NCBI RefSeq assembly: GCF_000422985.1
Contig: NZ_KE383967.1
Location: 97,621 to 161,620 of the forward strand
DNA from: Erythrobacter cryptus DSM 12079
Lineage (GTDB): Bacteria; Pseudomonadota; Alphaproteobacteria; Sphingomonadales; Sphingomonadaceae
Reading direction: 5' to 3'
DNA: 64,000 nt
Shown: in pieces, positions 1-9,390 of the stretch
Layout of the letters: every line of letters starts with the position of its first letter
Position numbering within the stretch: position 1 is the first letter of the stretch
Position numbers and translations under genes: made by a program
The notes under the pieces: generated by a model
The model's input: the letters and a program-made list of their open reading frames with translations, nothing else
Told to the model about the DNA's origin: nothing
Databases searched by the model: none

Positions 1-3000
1 GAAGCCAGATCGATCGCGCGGCCCGTGCCCGAGGCGGTGAGGACTCCGGTTGCCAGCACGTTGATATTGCTGCCGGGATCGGCGCCGAAATTGCGCACGT
101 CGATGGTGCCGGCGCTGATCTCGGAAAGGGTGATCGCCCCGCTCAGCCGACCGGGCACACCGCCGCCATCGCCCATGTGGACGGTCACCACACCGCTGCC
201 GGCCGCGATCGCGGCATCACTGCTCATTGTGATCTCGGCGGCGACTGCCGGGCTGGCGGGCAGCGCCGTGCCGTTGTTGGCAAAGAGGCTGACCGGCCCA
301 TTGTTGGCGCCGATCCGCCCACCGAGAAGGATCGAGCCGCCCGCAGCAAGATTGACCGCCTGACCGGAAAGGCCCCCCGTCGCGCTACCATCGCCGATGG
401 TCTCGATTGTTCCACGCGCCGAAAGTGCAATCGCAGTGGTGGTTCCTCCGGAAGCCGGCGAGCCGACTATGGCGCCGTCAGTGGTGACGATCCGAAGATC
501 CCCGACAGTGGTGCCAGTCAGCGCATCGCTCACATTGATATTGCCCCCACTGGCCACCAGTTCGGAAGGCGTAGCGCCTACGACATCGCCGAGCGCGCTG
601 GCGGAAAGCGTGCCGATATTCGCATTGCCACTGCTGGCCCGCACGGCAAAGCGACCGGCACGGTTGGCCGCAGCACCCGGTGCAGCGCCGCTGGCATCGG
701 CAAGCAGGCGCAAGCTTTGAGCAGCAAGGCTGGTGGCCGCGCCATCTTGCAGCTCAACCACCGACGTGCCGGCTGCCGCCAATCCCCCGGCTGCAGTGCT
801 GGCGCTGGCTGCAATCTCGATCACATCGGCCGCAAGCGTGCTGTCGGTGGCAAGGGTGATCGCGCCAAGCCCGGCGCTTGCCGCTCCGCCGATCTGGCCG
901 GCAGGGCCGCTGGCCAGCGCCCTGGTGTCGAGCAGAACTTCGCCCGCGGCAAGCTGCGCATTGTTGAGTAGAAGCTCAGCCCCACCGCTGGTGGCATCGC
1001 CGACCTCGCCGCCCTGCCCGCCTATCGCTTGCGAGCGCAGCCGCATCACCCCCGGCGTGCCCAGCGGATCGCCCACGGCAGAAACGATCGCATTGGCAAT
1101 CGACACCGCGACAGCACCGCTGGTGGCCGTCCCACCGCTGCCATTTATGCCGCCATTGCCGCCGCGCGCATCCGAGGCGATCAGGATATCCCCCGGGACA
1201 ATTATTTGCGAGCCACTGCCCGGATCAATGGGATAGGTGGTGTTGCCCTGAAGGCTGAACTGCGAATTGCTGATCACCACATTGATCGGCGAGCCTTCGG
1301 CATTGCCGCCGATCCCACCCGGATCGCTGGCATTGCCCCCGACAAGGATCGGGTTGATCAGAAGCTGGAGCCGATCGCTCGCCACGCTGGTCTGGTTAAT
1401 GGTGGCATCGATGATCGGCCCCTGCGCATCACCGCCGCGCAGCACCCCCGCGCCGCCGCGGGTGACAAAGTCAAGGCTGATCTGCGCAGCACCAACGGTG
1501 GCCGCGCTGCCGGCCAGCGTGGCATCATTGAGCCTGAGATTGATCGATCCGGCAAGATTGGTGAACGGGTTGACCCTGAAGACGCTGCCGCCCTGCTGCC
1601 CGCTGCCCCCGGCCGACTGATCGAACAGCGCCAGTTGGCGCAGGATGGTGGCACTGGCCTGATCGACCTCGAACAGGTTCTGACCAACATAGGCATTGCC
1701 GCCATTGCCGCTGCCCGATCCATCCCCGCCCTCGGCACCGGCGGCACCGCCAGCCGGGTTGATGGTGAGCGTGGCATTGTTGATCGCGCGGATCGAGCGG
1801 CTACCGCCAAAGGCATTGCCGCCAGTGATGTCGAGGCTTATGTCCCCCGAAGACCCACCCTCGGCAAAGGCGGATATGGTGCCGCTGATATCGAGGCTGG
1901 CGTTGTCGGCCAAGACCTCGATTGTCCCACCAAAGGCAGCCCCGCCTGCCCCGCCCTGCACCACGCTGCTGCCGCCGATGCTGCGGGCGAAATAGCCGTT
2001 GGTAAGCGATGCCGGCAGGCTGAGCACGCCCCCGTCGCTGGCGCTGATGGTGAGCAGGCCGCCACGTCCCTCACCCCCGATGCCATCGCCGCCCACGGTT
2101 TCCTGTCCGATCCCATTGGCATTGACAACCGCTGCCCCTCCGGCTGTCTCGACAAAGGCGGAGGGGACGTTGTTCTGGATTGTCAACCGGCTGCCAGCGC
2201 CGCGCGCACTCAACCGGGCCGTCCCGCCGCTGCCATTCCCGCCCTCGTGGACTTCGGCTGTCCCGCCAATCCCGACCGCGTGTACCTGGGCCGAGGACAG
2301 CGTGACGCTGCCCCCGCCCAGCGCATCGACATAGGCCAGCCCGCCGGTGCCATTGCCGGCGGCGAAACTGCCGCTGGACGTGCCGCCGATCGCATTGGCA
2401 AATATGCGGGCATGACCGCCAATGGTCACGCCGCCACCATTGTCGGGCGAAAGGGTGGCGATATAGGCCTCACCGCCAAGGGCATTGCCCGCCGGGCCAT
2501 TGCTGGCATCGCCACCTCTGGCGCTGGCAATAAGCCCTGCGATACCGACAATGCCGATTTCAAGGCCATCGCCCTCAATCGCCGCCACACCGCCGCGACC
2601 CTCTCCGCCGAGGCCAGCCTCGGCCGCGCCGCCCTCGCCGCGGGCTTCAAGCAAGGCTTCGGTGATGCTTGCTTCCCCCCCAAACCCACCGAACATGGCC
2701 GCCGTTCCGCCCTGGCCCCGCCCCCCTGAAGCGCCCGAGCCGCCAATCCCATTGGCGCTGAAGGCGACGGAATTGGCACCCACCTGCCCGGCGCTGAGCG
2801 TGAACGCCGCAAAGCCGCCTTCACCATGACCACCAGCACCGGCGGGGGCAGCGGGGCCTGCGCCGATGCCGCCAGTCCCGCCAACCCCATCGGCCTGCGC
2901 CAGCACGTTGCCAAGATTGGCCGAGCCATTGCCGATCGCGCCGGTGCCGCCAAGCCGCGCGAGGCCCACCTGGGCCAGCCCGCCAAAGCCATCACCGCCA

Positions 3001-5492
3001 GGTCCACCGGTGTTGGCGCCCGCTCCGCTCCCGCCGGTGCCCCCAAAGCCCCGGGCCGTGGCCTCAGCCGCCCCGCCGATGCTGATCGTGCCATTATCGC
3101 CACCCGCGAGCAGGAACACCCCGCTGTTGAATGCTGGATCGGCCTGGTTCGGCACAGTGAATTGCCCGCCATAGCCATCGCCGCCGCGCCCTGCACCGAT
3201 CGCCACTCCATTGCTTGGCCCGCCGATACCCCCAATTCCGCTGGCATTGACGAGGGCATTGCCGGCGATGGTGACAAGCGCGGTCTCGCTCGCGGTGCCG
3301 TCAGCCTGGAAAAAGGCATTGCCGCCGCGCCCCTGCCCGCCATCACCGCCAAAGCCGAAGCTGGCATCGCCACCCACACCCTGCGAGAAGGCCGAGGCAT
3401 CAGTGCCGATGGCGATGCTGCCGATGATGGCATTGGCTCCGGCCATGCCGCCAAACCCGTCCCCGCCGGTCTGGCCCGCGCCGCCAAGGCCATTGGCCCT
3501 GGCGTCGAAGCCTCCTTCGAAAGCGATGCTTCCCCCTATTAAGGTCGCGGCCGAGGCGCGCCCGCCAAGGCCAAGGCCGCCGGTGCCGCCGGCATTCGCG
3601 CCGCCGATACCCTCGGCCAGGATCGTGGTGTCAGCGCCCAGGTTGATCGCGCCCGTGCCTTCGATGGTGATGACCGCCTCCCCGGCATCGCCGAGCGAAC
3701 CAGCCCCGGCGGCATTGGCACTGCCGCCGCGGGCACTGGCATTGAGGCTGGCAAGGCCCAGCACCGTGATCGCACTGTCATTGCCGAGAAGGTTGATGGC
3801 AGCCCTGCCGCCAAAGCCATCCGAGACGCTCGACGGGCTGGCCAGGCGGCCATTGGCGGCCAAGGCATCGGCACGCACATCCAGTCCCTGTCCGATGCTC
3901 ACCGAACCGCCCGCATCGGCAAAAAGCTGCGCAATGCCGCCGCGCGCCTCGGCGCCCTGGGTCACGGCGAAGTTCTGGACGCCAACGCCGCGCGCGGAGA
4001 CGGTCGCATCGCCGTTGATGTTGACCAGCCCGGTGTCATTCGCCCCGATCACGGCGCTGCCCCCGCGCGCCAGGCCGGCGATGAGGTTGAGATCATCGGC
4101 ACCGCCAAGCCCATCGGCGGTCACCAGGGCGTCGCCGGCGATGTCAACCGTGCCTGCAGCATCGGCAAGGATGCGCGCGCTGCCGCCTTGGCCGATGATC
4201 TCGTCGAGCGATTGCAGCGTCGAGCTGATCACGCCGTAATCGCGCGCATCGACCAGCACATCGCCCGAGATCGTGAAGTCGCGCCCGAACACCGCCGTAA
4301 GCTCGGCGCTCTCGCGTCCCACCAAAAGAAGGTTGCCCGCCACCGATGCATCGGTTTGCGCGGCGCGGGCCAGCACCTGATTGGTACCGATCGCCAGCAG
4401 GCTGCTCGAAGCGGTGAAATCCTCCAGCAAGACATCGGCCCGCACCGCGTTGGGATCGGCCTTCTGGCGGAACACCGCGTTGATCCCGTCGCTGATCGTG
4501 CCGCCTGCCACCGCGCGCTGCGCCACATCGTAATTTGCCGAAAGGATGATCTCGCCATTGATCACCCCCGCGCTTACCGCCGGATCAAAGCCGAGATTGC
4601 CGCTGAAGAGCATGCTGATGGGATCGTTCTGGGCACGGGCAACACTATAGATCATGTGGTTGTCGCCCGCCGCCCCGGTGCTCGCCGGTCCGCCAACCGT
4701 GCCGTTGACCGTCATCACCGTGCCGCTCGAGGCCGTGCCGAGCGGCACGGTGATATCGAACAGGCCATTTGTGTAGCGCAGGTTGACCTGCTCGCCCACG
4801 ACATAGGCATGGCTGCCGTTGACAAGCGCGGTGCCGCTCATGGCAATCTCGGCGGCGACCACGGCGAAGTAGGAATTATCGGGCGATGCGGTGATCTGCG
4901 CGCCGGGGTTGATCTGGATCCGTGCGGTCGATCCGGAAGCGCCGGTCAGCACCAGGGTGCCGCCGAGGCGAAAATTGTCGAACGAAGTGGGCGTGGTGTC
5001 GAGCGTGGTCAGCAACAGCCGGGCAACATCGAAGGTGGCACTGCTGCCGATCAGCAACCCGGTGGGCGAATAGAAGGCCACAGTACCTGCCGTGATCGAC
5101 GGGCCCACATCGAAGACAATGCGCGAGATCACACTACCATTGATCACCGCAACATTATTGTTGGGCGAAGGAAGGATGCGGTTGAGCACCGCGAAGTCAG
5201 GCCCGTCGAAAATCTGGAAGATGCCGGTTGAACCGGTTGGGATGAAGTCCAGCGCATTGCCCGATCCATCAAGGCTCGGCGTCCAGTCGATCACCACTGT
5301 CGGGCTGAAAACTTCGACTGTGGTCTCGGTCGGCCCCGTTGTGCTGATGTTGGCCGAACCGAAAACCACATTGCCCGAAGCCTGGATGCCCTGCGCCGCA
5401 GCACGCTCAGGCGCCATCGCCAGCGCCAGCGCCAGCGCCGCCGCGGCACAGCTGCCGAGCAGGCGCGATCGTTTGCGGATCGGGTGGTTCAT
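1..5492 (-). CDS. TpsA-type glycine-rich two-partner-secretion exoprotein, C-terminus beyond left edge
   Basis: This is the N-terminal part, about 1830 codons, of a very large secreted protein; it is still open at base 1. I read the frame at several places (N-terminus, about 4.2 kb, 3.1 kb, 2.8 kb and the edge) and it stayed coding. The ATG at 5492 follows a GGAGA site and lies one base after the tpsB stop. A basic start and an alanine/leucine-rich stretch ending in AAAQ form the signal peptide. Residues about 138-165 contain FYSPTGLLIG followed by a conserved TTLD, which resembles the NPxGIxFG element of haemagglutinin-type TPS domains. From about residue 440 the protein becomes low-complexity, with modules rich in GGTGG, GGDGFGG and ARGFGG, as expected of a long beta-helix. 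By family it should leave the cell through the TpsB pore. The target (adhesion, biofilm or inhibition) cannot be told, because the C-terminus is missing. Confidence 0.85.
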   Translation of the reverse strand, partial: MNHPIRKRSRLLGSCAAAALALALAMAPERAAAQGIQASGNVVFGSANISTTGPTETTVEVFSPTVVIDWTPSLDGSGNALDFIPTGSTGIFQIFDGPDFAVLNRILPSPNNNVAVINGSVISRIVFDVGPSITAGTVAFYSPTGLLIGSSATFDVARLLLTTLDTTPTSFDNFRLGGTLVLTGASGSTARIQINPGAQITASPDNSYFAVVAAEIAMSGTALVNGSHAYVVGEQVNLRYTNGLFDITVPLGTASSGTVMTVNGTVGGPASTGAAGDNHMIYSVARAQNDPISMLFSGNLGFDPAVSAGVINGEIILSANYDVAQRAVAGGTISDGINAVFRQKADPNAVRADVLLEDFTASSSLLAIGTNQVLARAAQTDASVAGNLLLVGRESAELTAVFGRDFTISGDVLVDARDYGVISSTLQSLDEIIGQGGSARILADAAGTVDIAGDALVTADGLGGADDLNLIAGLARGGSAVIGANDTGLVNINGDATVSARGVGVQNFAVTQGAEARGGIAQLFADAGGSVSIGQGLDVRADALAANGRLASPSSVSDGFGGRAAINLLGNDSAITVLGLASLNASARGGSANAAGAGSLGDAGEAVITIEGTGAINLGADTTILAEGIGGANAGGTGGLGLGGRASAATLIGGSIAFEGGFDARANGLGGAGQTGGDGFGGMAGANAIIGSIAIGTDASAFSQGVGGDASFGFGGDGGQGRGGNAFFQADGTASETALVTIAGNALVNASGIGGIGGPSNGVAIGAGRGGDGYGGQFTVPNQADPAFNSGVFLLAGGDNGTISIGGAAEATARGFGGTGGSGAGANTGGPGGDGFGGLAQVGLARLGGTGAIGNGSANLGNVLAQADGVGGTGGIGAGPAAPAGAGGHGEGGFAAFTLSAGQVGANSVAFSANGIGGSGASGGRGQGGTAAMFGGFGGEASITEALLEARGEGGAAEAGLGGEGRGGVAAIEGDGLEIGIVGIAGLIASARGGDASNGPAGNALGGEAYIATLSPDNGGGVTIGGHARIFANAIGGTSSGSFAAGNGTGGLAYVDALGGGSVTLSSAQVHAVGIGGTAEVHEGGNGSGGTARLSARGAGSRLTIQNNVPSAFVETAGGAAVVNANGIGQETVGGDGIGGEGRGGLLTISASDGGVLSLPASLTNGYFARSIGGSSVVQGGAGGAAFGGTIEVLADNASLDISGTISAFAEGGSSGDISLDITGGNAFGGSRSIRAINNATLTINPAGGAAGAEGGDGSGSGNGGNAYVGQNLFEVDQASATILRQLALFDQSAGGSGQQGGSVFRVNPFTNLAGSINLRLNDATLAGSAATVGAAQISLDFVTRGGAGVLRGGDAQGPIIDATINQTSVASDRLQLLINPILVGGNASDPGGIGGNAEGSPINVVISNSQFSLQGNTTYPIDPGSGSQIIVPGDILIASDARGGNGGINGSGGTATSGAVAVSIANAIVSAVGDPLGTPGVMRLRSQAIGGQGGEVGDATSGGAELLLNNAQLAAGEVLLDTRALASGPAGQIGGAASAGLGAITLATDSTLAADVIEIAASASTAAGGLAAAGTSVVELQDGAATSLAAQSLRLLADASGAAPGAAANRAGRFAVRASSGNANIGTLSASALGDVVGATPSELVASGGNINVSDALTGTTVGDLRIVTTDGAIVGSPASGGTTTAIALSARGTIETIGDGSATGGLSGQAVNLAAGGSILLGGRIGANNGPVSLFANNGTALPASPAVAAEITMSSDAAIAAGSGVVTVHMGDGGGVPGRLSGAITLSEISAGTIDVRNFGADPGSNINVLATGVLTASGTGRAIDLA

Positions 5493-5493
5493 C

Positions 5494-7365
5494 TCAAAAT
5501 CTCCAGGGCAAGAGACGGGCGGTCAGCGTGAACAGCAGGCGCACATCGCCCTTGTCGGCCGCCAAGTCGGGCCGGGCCAGCGGCACGGCGATAAACAGAT
5601 CGCTGCGGATCCCTTGCGCCCAGGACATCCGCAACCCCCCGCCGGCGGACCACAGCCGGTCGGGATTGCCGGGCCGGCGGCTCGGATCCTCGTTCCAGAC
5701 ATACGCAAGATCGGTGAAGACATAGGGCTGGAAGGCAAAGGGCGCGGTGGTCGAGGGCAGGAGCGAGCCGTAGCGCAGCTCGAGACCGCCCATCACCCCG
5801 CTGTCGCCCAGCACCGCACCCGGGTCGTAGCCGCGCCCGATCGAGAAGTTGCCCGCCGCGATTTCCTCGAAGGCAGGAAGCGGATCGCCGGTCAGCTGGG
5901 CCTGGCCGGTCAAGGCAATGGCAAGGAGCGGCACCGGCCGGAATTCAAGGCCCGCATCCATGCGCAAAAGGAAGGGCGTGGGATCGGCCTCGATCCGGCT
6001 TGGCGGCACCCGCCCGCCGGCGATGCAGCCCAAGAGGTTGGGCCGGCAATCGGGGCTGGCGCCGAAGACATCGAGCCCGCGGCGCGCCTCGATCCCGTAG
6101 CTCAGGCGCAGGCGCGGCTCATAGGGGCTGTAGCCACCGACCCGCTGGACCGAGGGCGCATCGATCCATTCGCCCTCGAGCCGAGCATAGGCCATGCGCA
6201 CCCGATCACGGGTGAGGCCGATGGCATTCACCGTCACGTCCTGATCGACATAGTCGAACCCCGCATCAAGGCTGAGCGAGTGGCGACGGGTGCGCAGCAG
6301 CGGATAGCTGGCAAACAGGCTGAAGAAGATCGTGTCGGAATCAAGGTCGAGACCGGGCAGGGCAATCGAAGGCTCGGCCCAGCTGGCGGTGAACTGCCCG
6401 CCGAGCCGCAGCCCCTCGCTGCCGAGCGAAAAATCATGCGCGATCCGAAAGGTCTGCTGCTCGGTGAAATCATGGGTGCTGAACAGCGTGATCGAGGTGC
6501 GATCGCCAAGGCCGGTGAGATCGTAAAGCTCGCCCCGCAGCGTGCCGCCAAAGCGGCCGAGCGCGCGCGAGCCGAGGTTCTGGATGCTGACATCGGCCAT
6601 GGCGCGCTGGCGCACCACCGCGATCTCGCCGACAAGATCGCCCGGCGCCCCGCCCGCGGCCGGGCGCAGCGAAAGGCGCACATCGAGCCCGGGCAGATCG
6701 TCGGCCAGCAGCAGATAGCGCTCGGCAGTGTTGATGTTGAACACCTCCTCGCCGGTGAGCTTTTCGAGATATCTTGCCACCAGCCGCTCCGAAGGGCCGG
6801 CCTCGCCGCGCAGGCGCACGCTCGCCAGCCGTCCGAACACCACGTTGAAATCAGGCTCGCCATCGGCAAGGCTTTGCTCGGGGATCTCGACCGTGACGAG
6901 ATAGCCTTGGCGGCGCAGGATGGCATTGGCCTCGGCGCGGATGTCGCACAGCACCGAAACTGGCAGCTCACGCCCGACATAGGTTTCAAAAGCCGCCCCG
7001 AGCGAAAGGCCCGGCACCTTCTCAAGCCCGTTGAAGCGCGCGCCCTTCACGGTGAAGCGGATCTCGGCAAATTCGCTGCGGTCGAGCGCGCAGGGCGGTC
7101 GCTCGAAATCGCCATCGACGGTGAGCGTCATGGCGCGTTCCTCGCGGCGCTGATCGGGCGGGACCAGCTCGTTGCGGTTGAGCGGGGCGACCTGCTGGGC
7201 TGCCGCCGGGGCGCCCCCGGCAATCAGCGCGAGGCCGAGCGCCAGCGCCGAGACCGGCGCGCGCCAGGCGCCGCGCAGGGTGCCGGAGCGACTCGCAGGA
7301 CCCTTGTCCGCCGATACCAGCGGACGGGAACAGAACAGACGCGCGAAACTGTGATGTTGCGGCAA
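5494..7365 (-). CDS. TpsB outer-membrane transporter (ShlB/FhaC/HecB family)
   Basis: Two-partner secretion transporter of 623 residues, expected to export the exoprotein encoded one base downstream. After a long signal region ending in GGAPAAAQQ, residues about 75-230 fit POTRA domains and the rest fits the 16-stranded barrel. The end, LLPWRF, has the terminal phenylalanine usual for outer-membrane barrel insertion. Length is normal for the family (about 550-620). The best start is an unusual TTG at 7365 with GGGGGGAAG six bases upstream; I saw no good ATG or GTG before the signal sequence. The last codons of tpsB contain the ribosome-binding site of the exoprotein gene, so the two are almost certainly translationally coupled. 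Confidence 0.88.
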   Translation of the reverse strand: MPQHHSFARLFCSRPLVSADKGPASRSGTLRGAWRAPVSALALGLALIAGGAPAAAQQVAPLNRNELVPPDQRREERAMTLTVDGDFERPPCALDRSEFAEIRFTVKGARFNGLEKVPGLSLGAAFETYVGRELPVSVLCDIRAEANAILRRQGYLVTVEIPEQSLADGEPDFNVVFGRLASVRLRGEAGPSERLVARYLEKLTGEEVFNINTAERYLLLADDLPGLDVRLSLRPAAGGAPGDLVGEIAVVRQRAMADVSIQNLGSRALGRFGGTLRGELYDLTGLGDRTSITLFSTHDFTEQQTFRIAHDFSLGSEGLRLGGQFTASWAEPSIALPGLDLDSDTIFFSLFASYPLLRTRRHSLSLDAGFDYVDQDVTVNAIGLTRDRVRMAYARLEGEWIDAPSVQRVGGYSPYEPRLRLSYGIEARRGLDVFGASPDCRPNLLGCIAGGRVPPSRIEADPTPFLLRMDAGLEFRPVPLLAIALTGQAQLTGDPLPAFEEIAAGNFSIGRGYDPGAVLGDSGVMGGLELRYGSLLPSTTAPFAFQPYVFTDLAYVWNEDPSRRPGNPDRLWSAGGGLRMSWAQGIRSDLFIAVPLARPDLAADKGDVRLLFTLTARLLPWRF

Positions 7366-7582
7366 GGCTTCCCCCCAAAAGCTGACGCGCAGCCAGCCCC
7401 AAAGGGCGACGACCGCCGCGCTATGCCCGTCTTTTCATGGCCCCGCGCGAGCGCCTGTGCGCTTTTCTCACCCGATGCCAGCGACCCAACCGTGGGCGAA
7501 GACTACTCCGCCCAAGCGCAAACACAAGAATTCTCGCGCCCCGCGCGGGACCGGGAATGCAGAATGTCGCGTTTCGACAAAT

Positions 7583-7620
7583 GCTCCGGCCAGCCAGGTT
7601 GGGCGCGCCAGAGCCGGAGC
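7583..7620 (-). terminator. Inverted repeat after the lipoprotein gene
   Basis: GCTCCGGC (7583-7590) and GCCGGAGC (7613-7620) pair perfectly over 8 bp around a 22-base loop, 13 bases past the stop of the minus-strand lipoprotein gene. There is no clear T-run, so termination is a guess from position and stem. The rest of 7366-7582 shows only the leader of tpsB. Confidence 0.35.
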
Positions 7621-7632
7621 GGCGGGGCGCGC

Positions 7633-8445
7633 TCAGCCGGCGGCCAGCAGCACCCTGGCCGAGAGCGCCGAAAGCGCCCCGGGCTCGACCGCGAGGCGGG
7701 CCGGGCGGGTCGCGGCGGGATAGGCCTTGGCCAGCATGTCGAGCGCGGCGGCGATGCGCGCATGGGCCTCGGGGTTTTCGGCCTTGATCGCGGCGCCCTC
7801 TGCGGCAAAGCGGCTCGCCGCGACCCGGGCAAAGCCATAGCCATCGAGATAGGGCTCGTAGCGATCATCGCGGGCGATGGCGCGATACATGGCGCTGGCG
7901 CGCTCGATCTGGTCGGCCACCACCCCGATGGCAACCTGCGCCTGCGACTTGTCGGCCTTGGGCGCCTTGGCCGCTGCGCCGCGCAGCGCGGCGATGATCG
8001 CGCCATAGGCCTTGTCGACCTCGGCAAGACTGCGCCCCTCGGAAGCGGCGAGCGAGGCCTCGGCCAGCAGCGGCTTGAAATCGGCAACGCCGAGCTTGGC
8101 AAAGACCGGCTCCATCTCGACCAGAACTTCGGCGGCAGGATGGGCGAACATCTCGGCCGCGGCCTCCTTGCGGCCCGCGGCATAGGCATCGCGGGCGGCG
8201 AGGACATGGGCTTCGGTCACTGCCAGGGCAATGCCATAGGCGACCGGGTCGCTCGCCGCCTCGCTCACCGCCACCCCGCCCTCGCCCTCGCCGCCCGCGC
8301 CGGGTGCCTCGGTCACGGTATCGGCCCCGGCGGTCGCGCCCGTGCCAGCACTCTTGCCCGCCTCATCGGCACAGCCTGCGATGAGGCCCCCGGCGAGCGC
8401 GGTGCCGAGGCCGAGCGTGGTCCAGAGCTTGAGCGTGGTCTTCAT
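7633..8445 (-). CDS. Putative lipoprotein of unknown function behind a Fur-box-like sequence
   Basis: This 270-residue protein has a type II signal peptide: LIAGC at 21-25 is a clear lipobox, so Cys25 should be lipidated. A glycine/acidic linker (about 26-60) leads to an alanine-rich, probably all-helical domain with HVLAARDAY and RKEAAAEMFAHP segments. I do not recognise the family. Helical metal-binding lipoproteins such as the imelysin/EfeO group are one possibility, prompted mainly by context. The gene diverges from a DUF1826 gene, and the shared spacer holds a Fur-box-like and a Zur-box-like sequence. Iron or zinc control is therefore plausible but unproven. The start is the ATG at 8445 with AAGGAAGGA upstream. 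Confidence 0.75.
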   Translation of the reverse strand: MKTTLKLWTTLGLGTALAGGLIAGCADEAGKSAGTGATAGADTVTEAPGAGGEGEGGVAVSEAASDPVAYGIALAVTEAHVLAARDAYAAGRKEAAAEMFAHPAAEVLVEMEPVFAKLGVADFKPLLAEASLAASEGRSLAEVDKAYGAIIAALRGAAAKAPKADKSQAQVAIGVVADQIERASAMYRAIARDDRYEPYLDGYGFARVAASRFAAEGAAIKAENPEAHARIAAALDMLAKAYPAATRPARLAVEPGALSALSARVLLAAG

Positions 8446-8494
8446 CAGCGCAGGGTCCTTCCTTTGCGGGCGGGGGTTCTGCCCGCCCCATGGA

Positions 8495-8513
8495 GGAAAT
8501 GATAATCATTCGC
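8495..8513 (-). promoter_or_regulatory. Fur-box-like operator
   Basis: The 19 bases around TGATAATCATT match the classical E. coli Fur box (GATAATGATAATCATTATC) at 15 of 19 positions. The site lies 50 bases upstream of the lipoprotein start. The match was made by eye. Many alphaproteobacteria use different iron regulators (Irr/RirA), so function needs confirmation. Confidence 0.5.
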
Positions 8514-8586
8514 AAGAGCCTTTCGCATGACGTCTCACATTGCGCACCGCCCGGCGCCGCCAGCCGCTTGCCAACGCGATGCAATT

Positions 8587-8615
8587 GAAATAGGAGACGT
8601 TATAACATTTGTTTC
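8587..8615 (+). promoter_or_regulatory. Zur-box-like operator before the DUF1826 gene
   Basis: TATAACATTT at 8601-8610 matches one half of the proteobacterial Zur consensus (TATAACATTTC) in 10 bases. The core GTTATAAC is palindromic and GAAAT/TTTC flank it. The left half is poor (about 4 of 11). Families with DUF1826 are commonly linked to zinc starvation, which makes the site more believable than its sequence alone. Confidence 0.45.
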
Positions 8616-8635
8616 ACTCGCCGCCCTGCCCCTCG

Positions 8636-9292
8636 ATGACCACAAGCCGCGCGCGCATGACCCGAACGATGGACAGGCCCGATGTCCTCGCCGCGATCCA
8701 CGATCCCGATTGCCACCTTGCGGTCTGGCGCCGGGCGCCTTTTGCCGACCTCGCCCCGCTCGTCGCGGGCACACCGCAGGATCTGCGCTTTGACACTACC
8801 CCTGCCGCCCTGCCCGCAAGGCTCGCCGCGCAGCTGGCGCGCAAGGGCTTTGGCGGACCAGCCGCGCTGCATGCCGCGCTCACCCGCGATGTGGCCGACC
8901 TTGCCGCGCACTTCTGCGCGGTGATGGGCCTTGCGCGCCTCGCGCTGCGGCTCGAGGTGGTGCGCAGCGATTCGTGCCGCAGGTTCCACGCCGATTACGT
9001 CACCGCCCGGCTCATCACCACCTATCTCGGCGAGGGCACCCAATGGCTCGATGCGGCCGATGCCGCGCGGGTCAAGGCCGGGGTAGAGCCGCAGCGCATC
9101 CACCAGCTTGCCCCCTTCGATGTCGGCCTGTTCAAGGGCAGGCTTGCCTCCGAGCGCCCGGCGATCCACCGTTCCCCGCCGATCGCGGGAAGCCCAGGCG
9201 GGGTGCGGCTGCTGCTGGTGCTCAATCCTGTGAGCGCCGACATGGAAGCGGCGCGGCAATCAACCCTTTCGCCCGGCGCCGCCTTGGCCTAA
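8636..9292 (+). CDS. DUF1826 family protein
   Basis: About 218 residues of a DUF1826 protein. The diagnostic segment is present in the middle: CRRFHADYV, then TYLGEGTQWL. Known members lie in zinc-responsive (Zur) loci, often beside COG0523 GTPases; the biochemical role is unknown, and no such GTPase is present here. The Zur-like sequence just upstream fits that theme. The start is uncertain. In-frame ATGs occur at 8636, 8657 and 8669, none with a good ribosome-binding site, while a TTG at 8609 follows TAGGAG with a long spacer and would overlap the operator. No signal peptide is seen, so the protein is probably cytoplasmic. Confidence 0.8.
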   Translation: MTTSRARMTRTMDRPDVLAAIHDPDCHLAVWRRAPFADLAPLVAGTPQDLRFDTTPAALPARLAAQLARKGFGGPAALHAALTRDVADLAAHFCAVMGLARLALRLEVVRSDSCRRFHADYVTARLITTYLGEGTQWLDAADAARVKAGVEPQRIHQLAPFDVGLFKGRLASERPAIHRSPPIAGSPGGVRLLLVLNPVSADMEAARQSTLSPGAALA

Positions 9293-9390
9293 CGGCACAG
9301 GCATTGCTCACGACAACGGGCGGGTGACGAGGTTCTTGCGGCCTGATCTCCCGACCGACCGCCCAGCCCAGGGCCCGCACGAGGAACGCG

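Noticed and set aside
1029..5231. Several plus-strand open frames in the left 5 kb
   Set aside because: They mirror the glycine/alanine-rich codons of the minus-strand exoprotein, which has a signal peptide and TPS-like motif.
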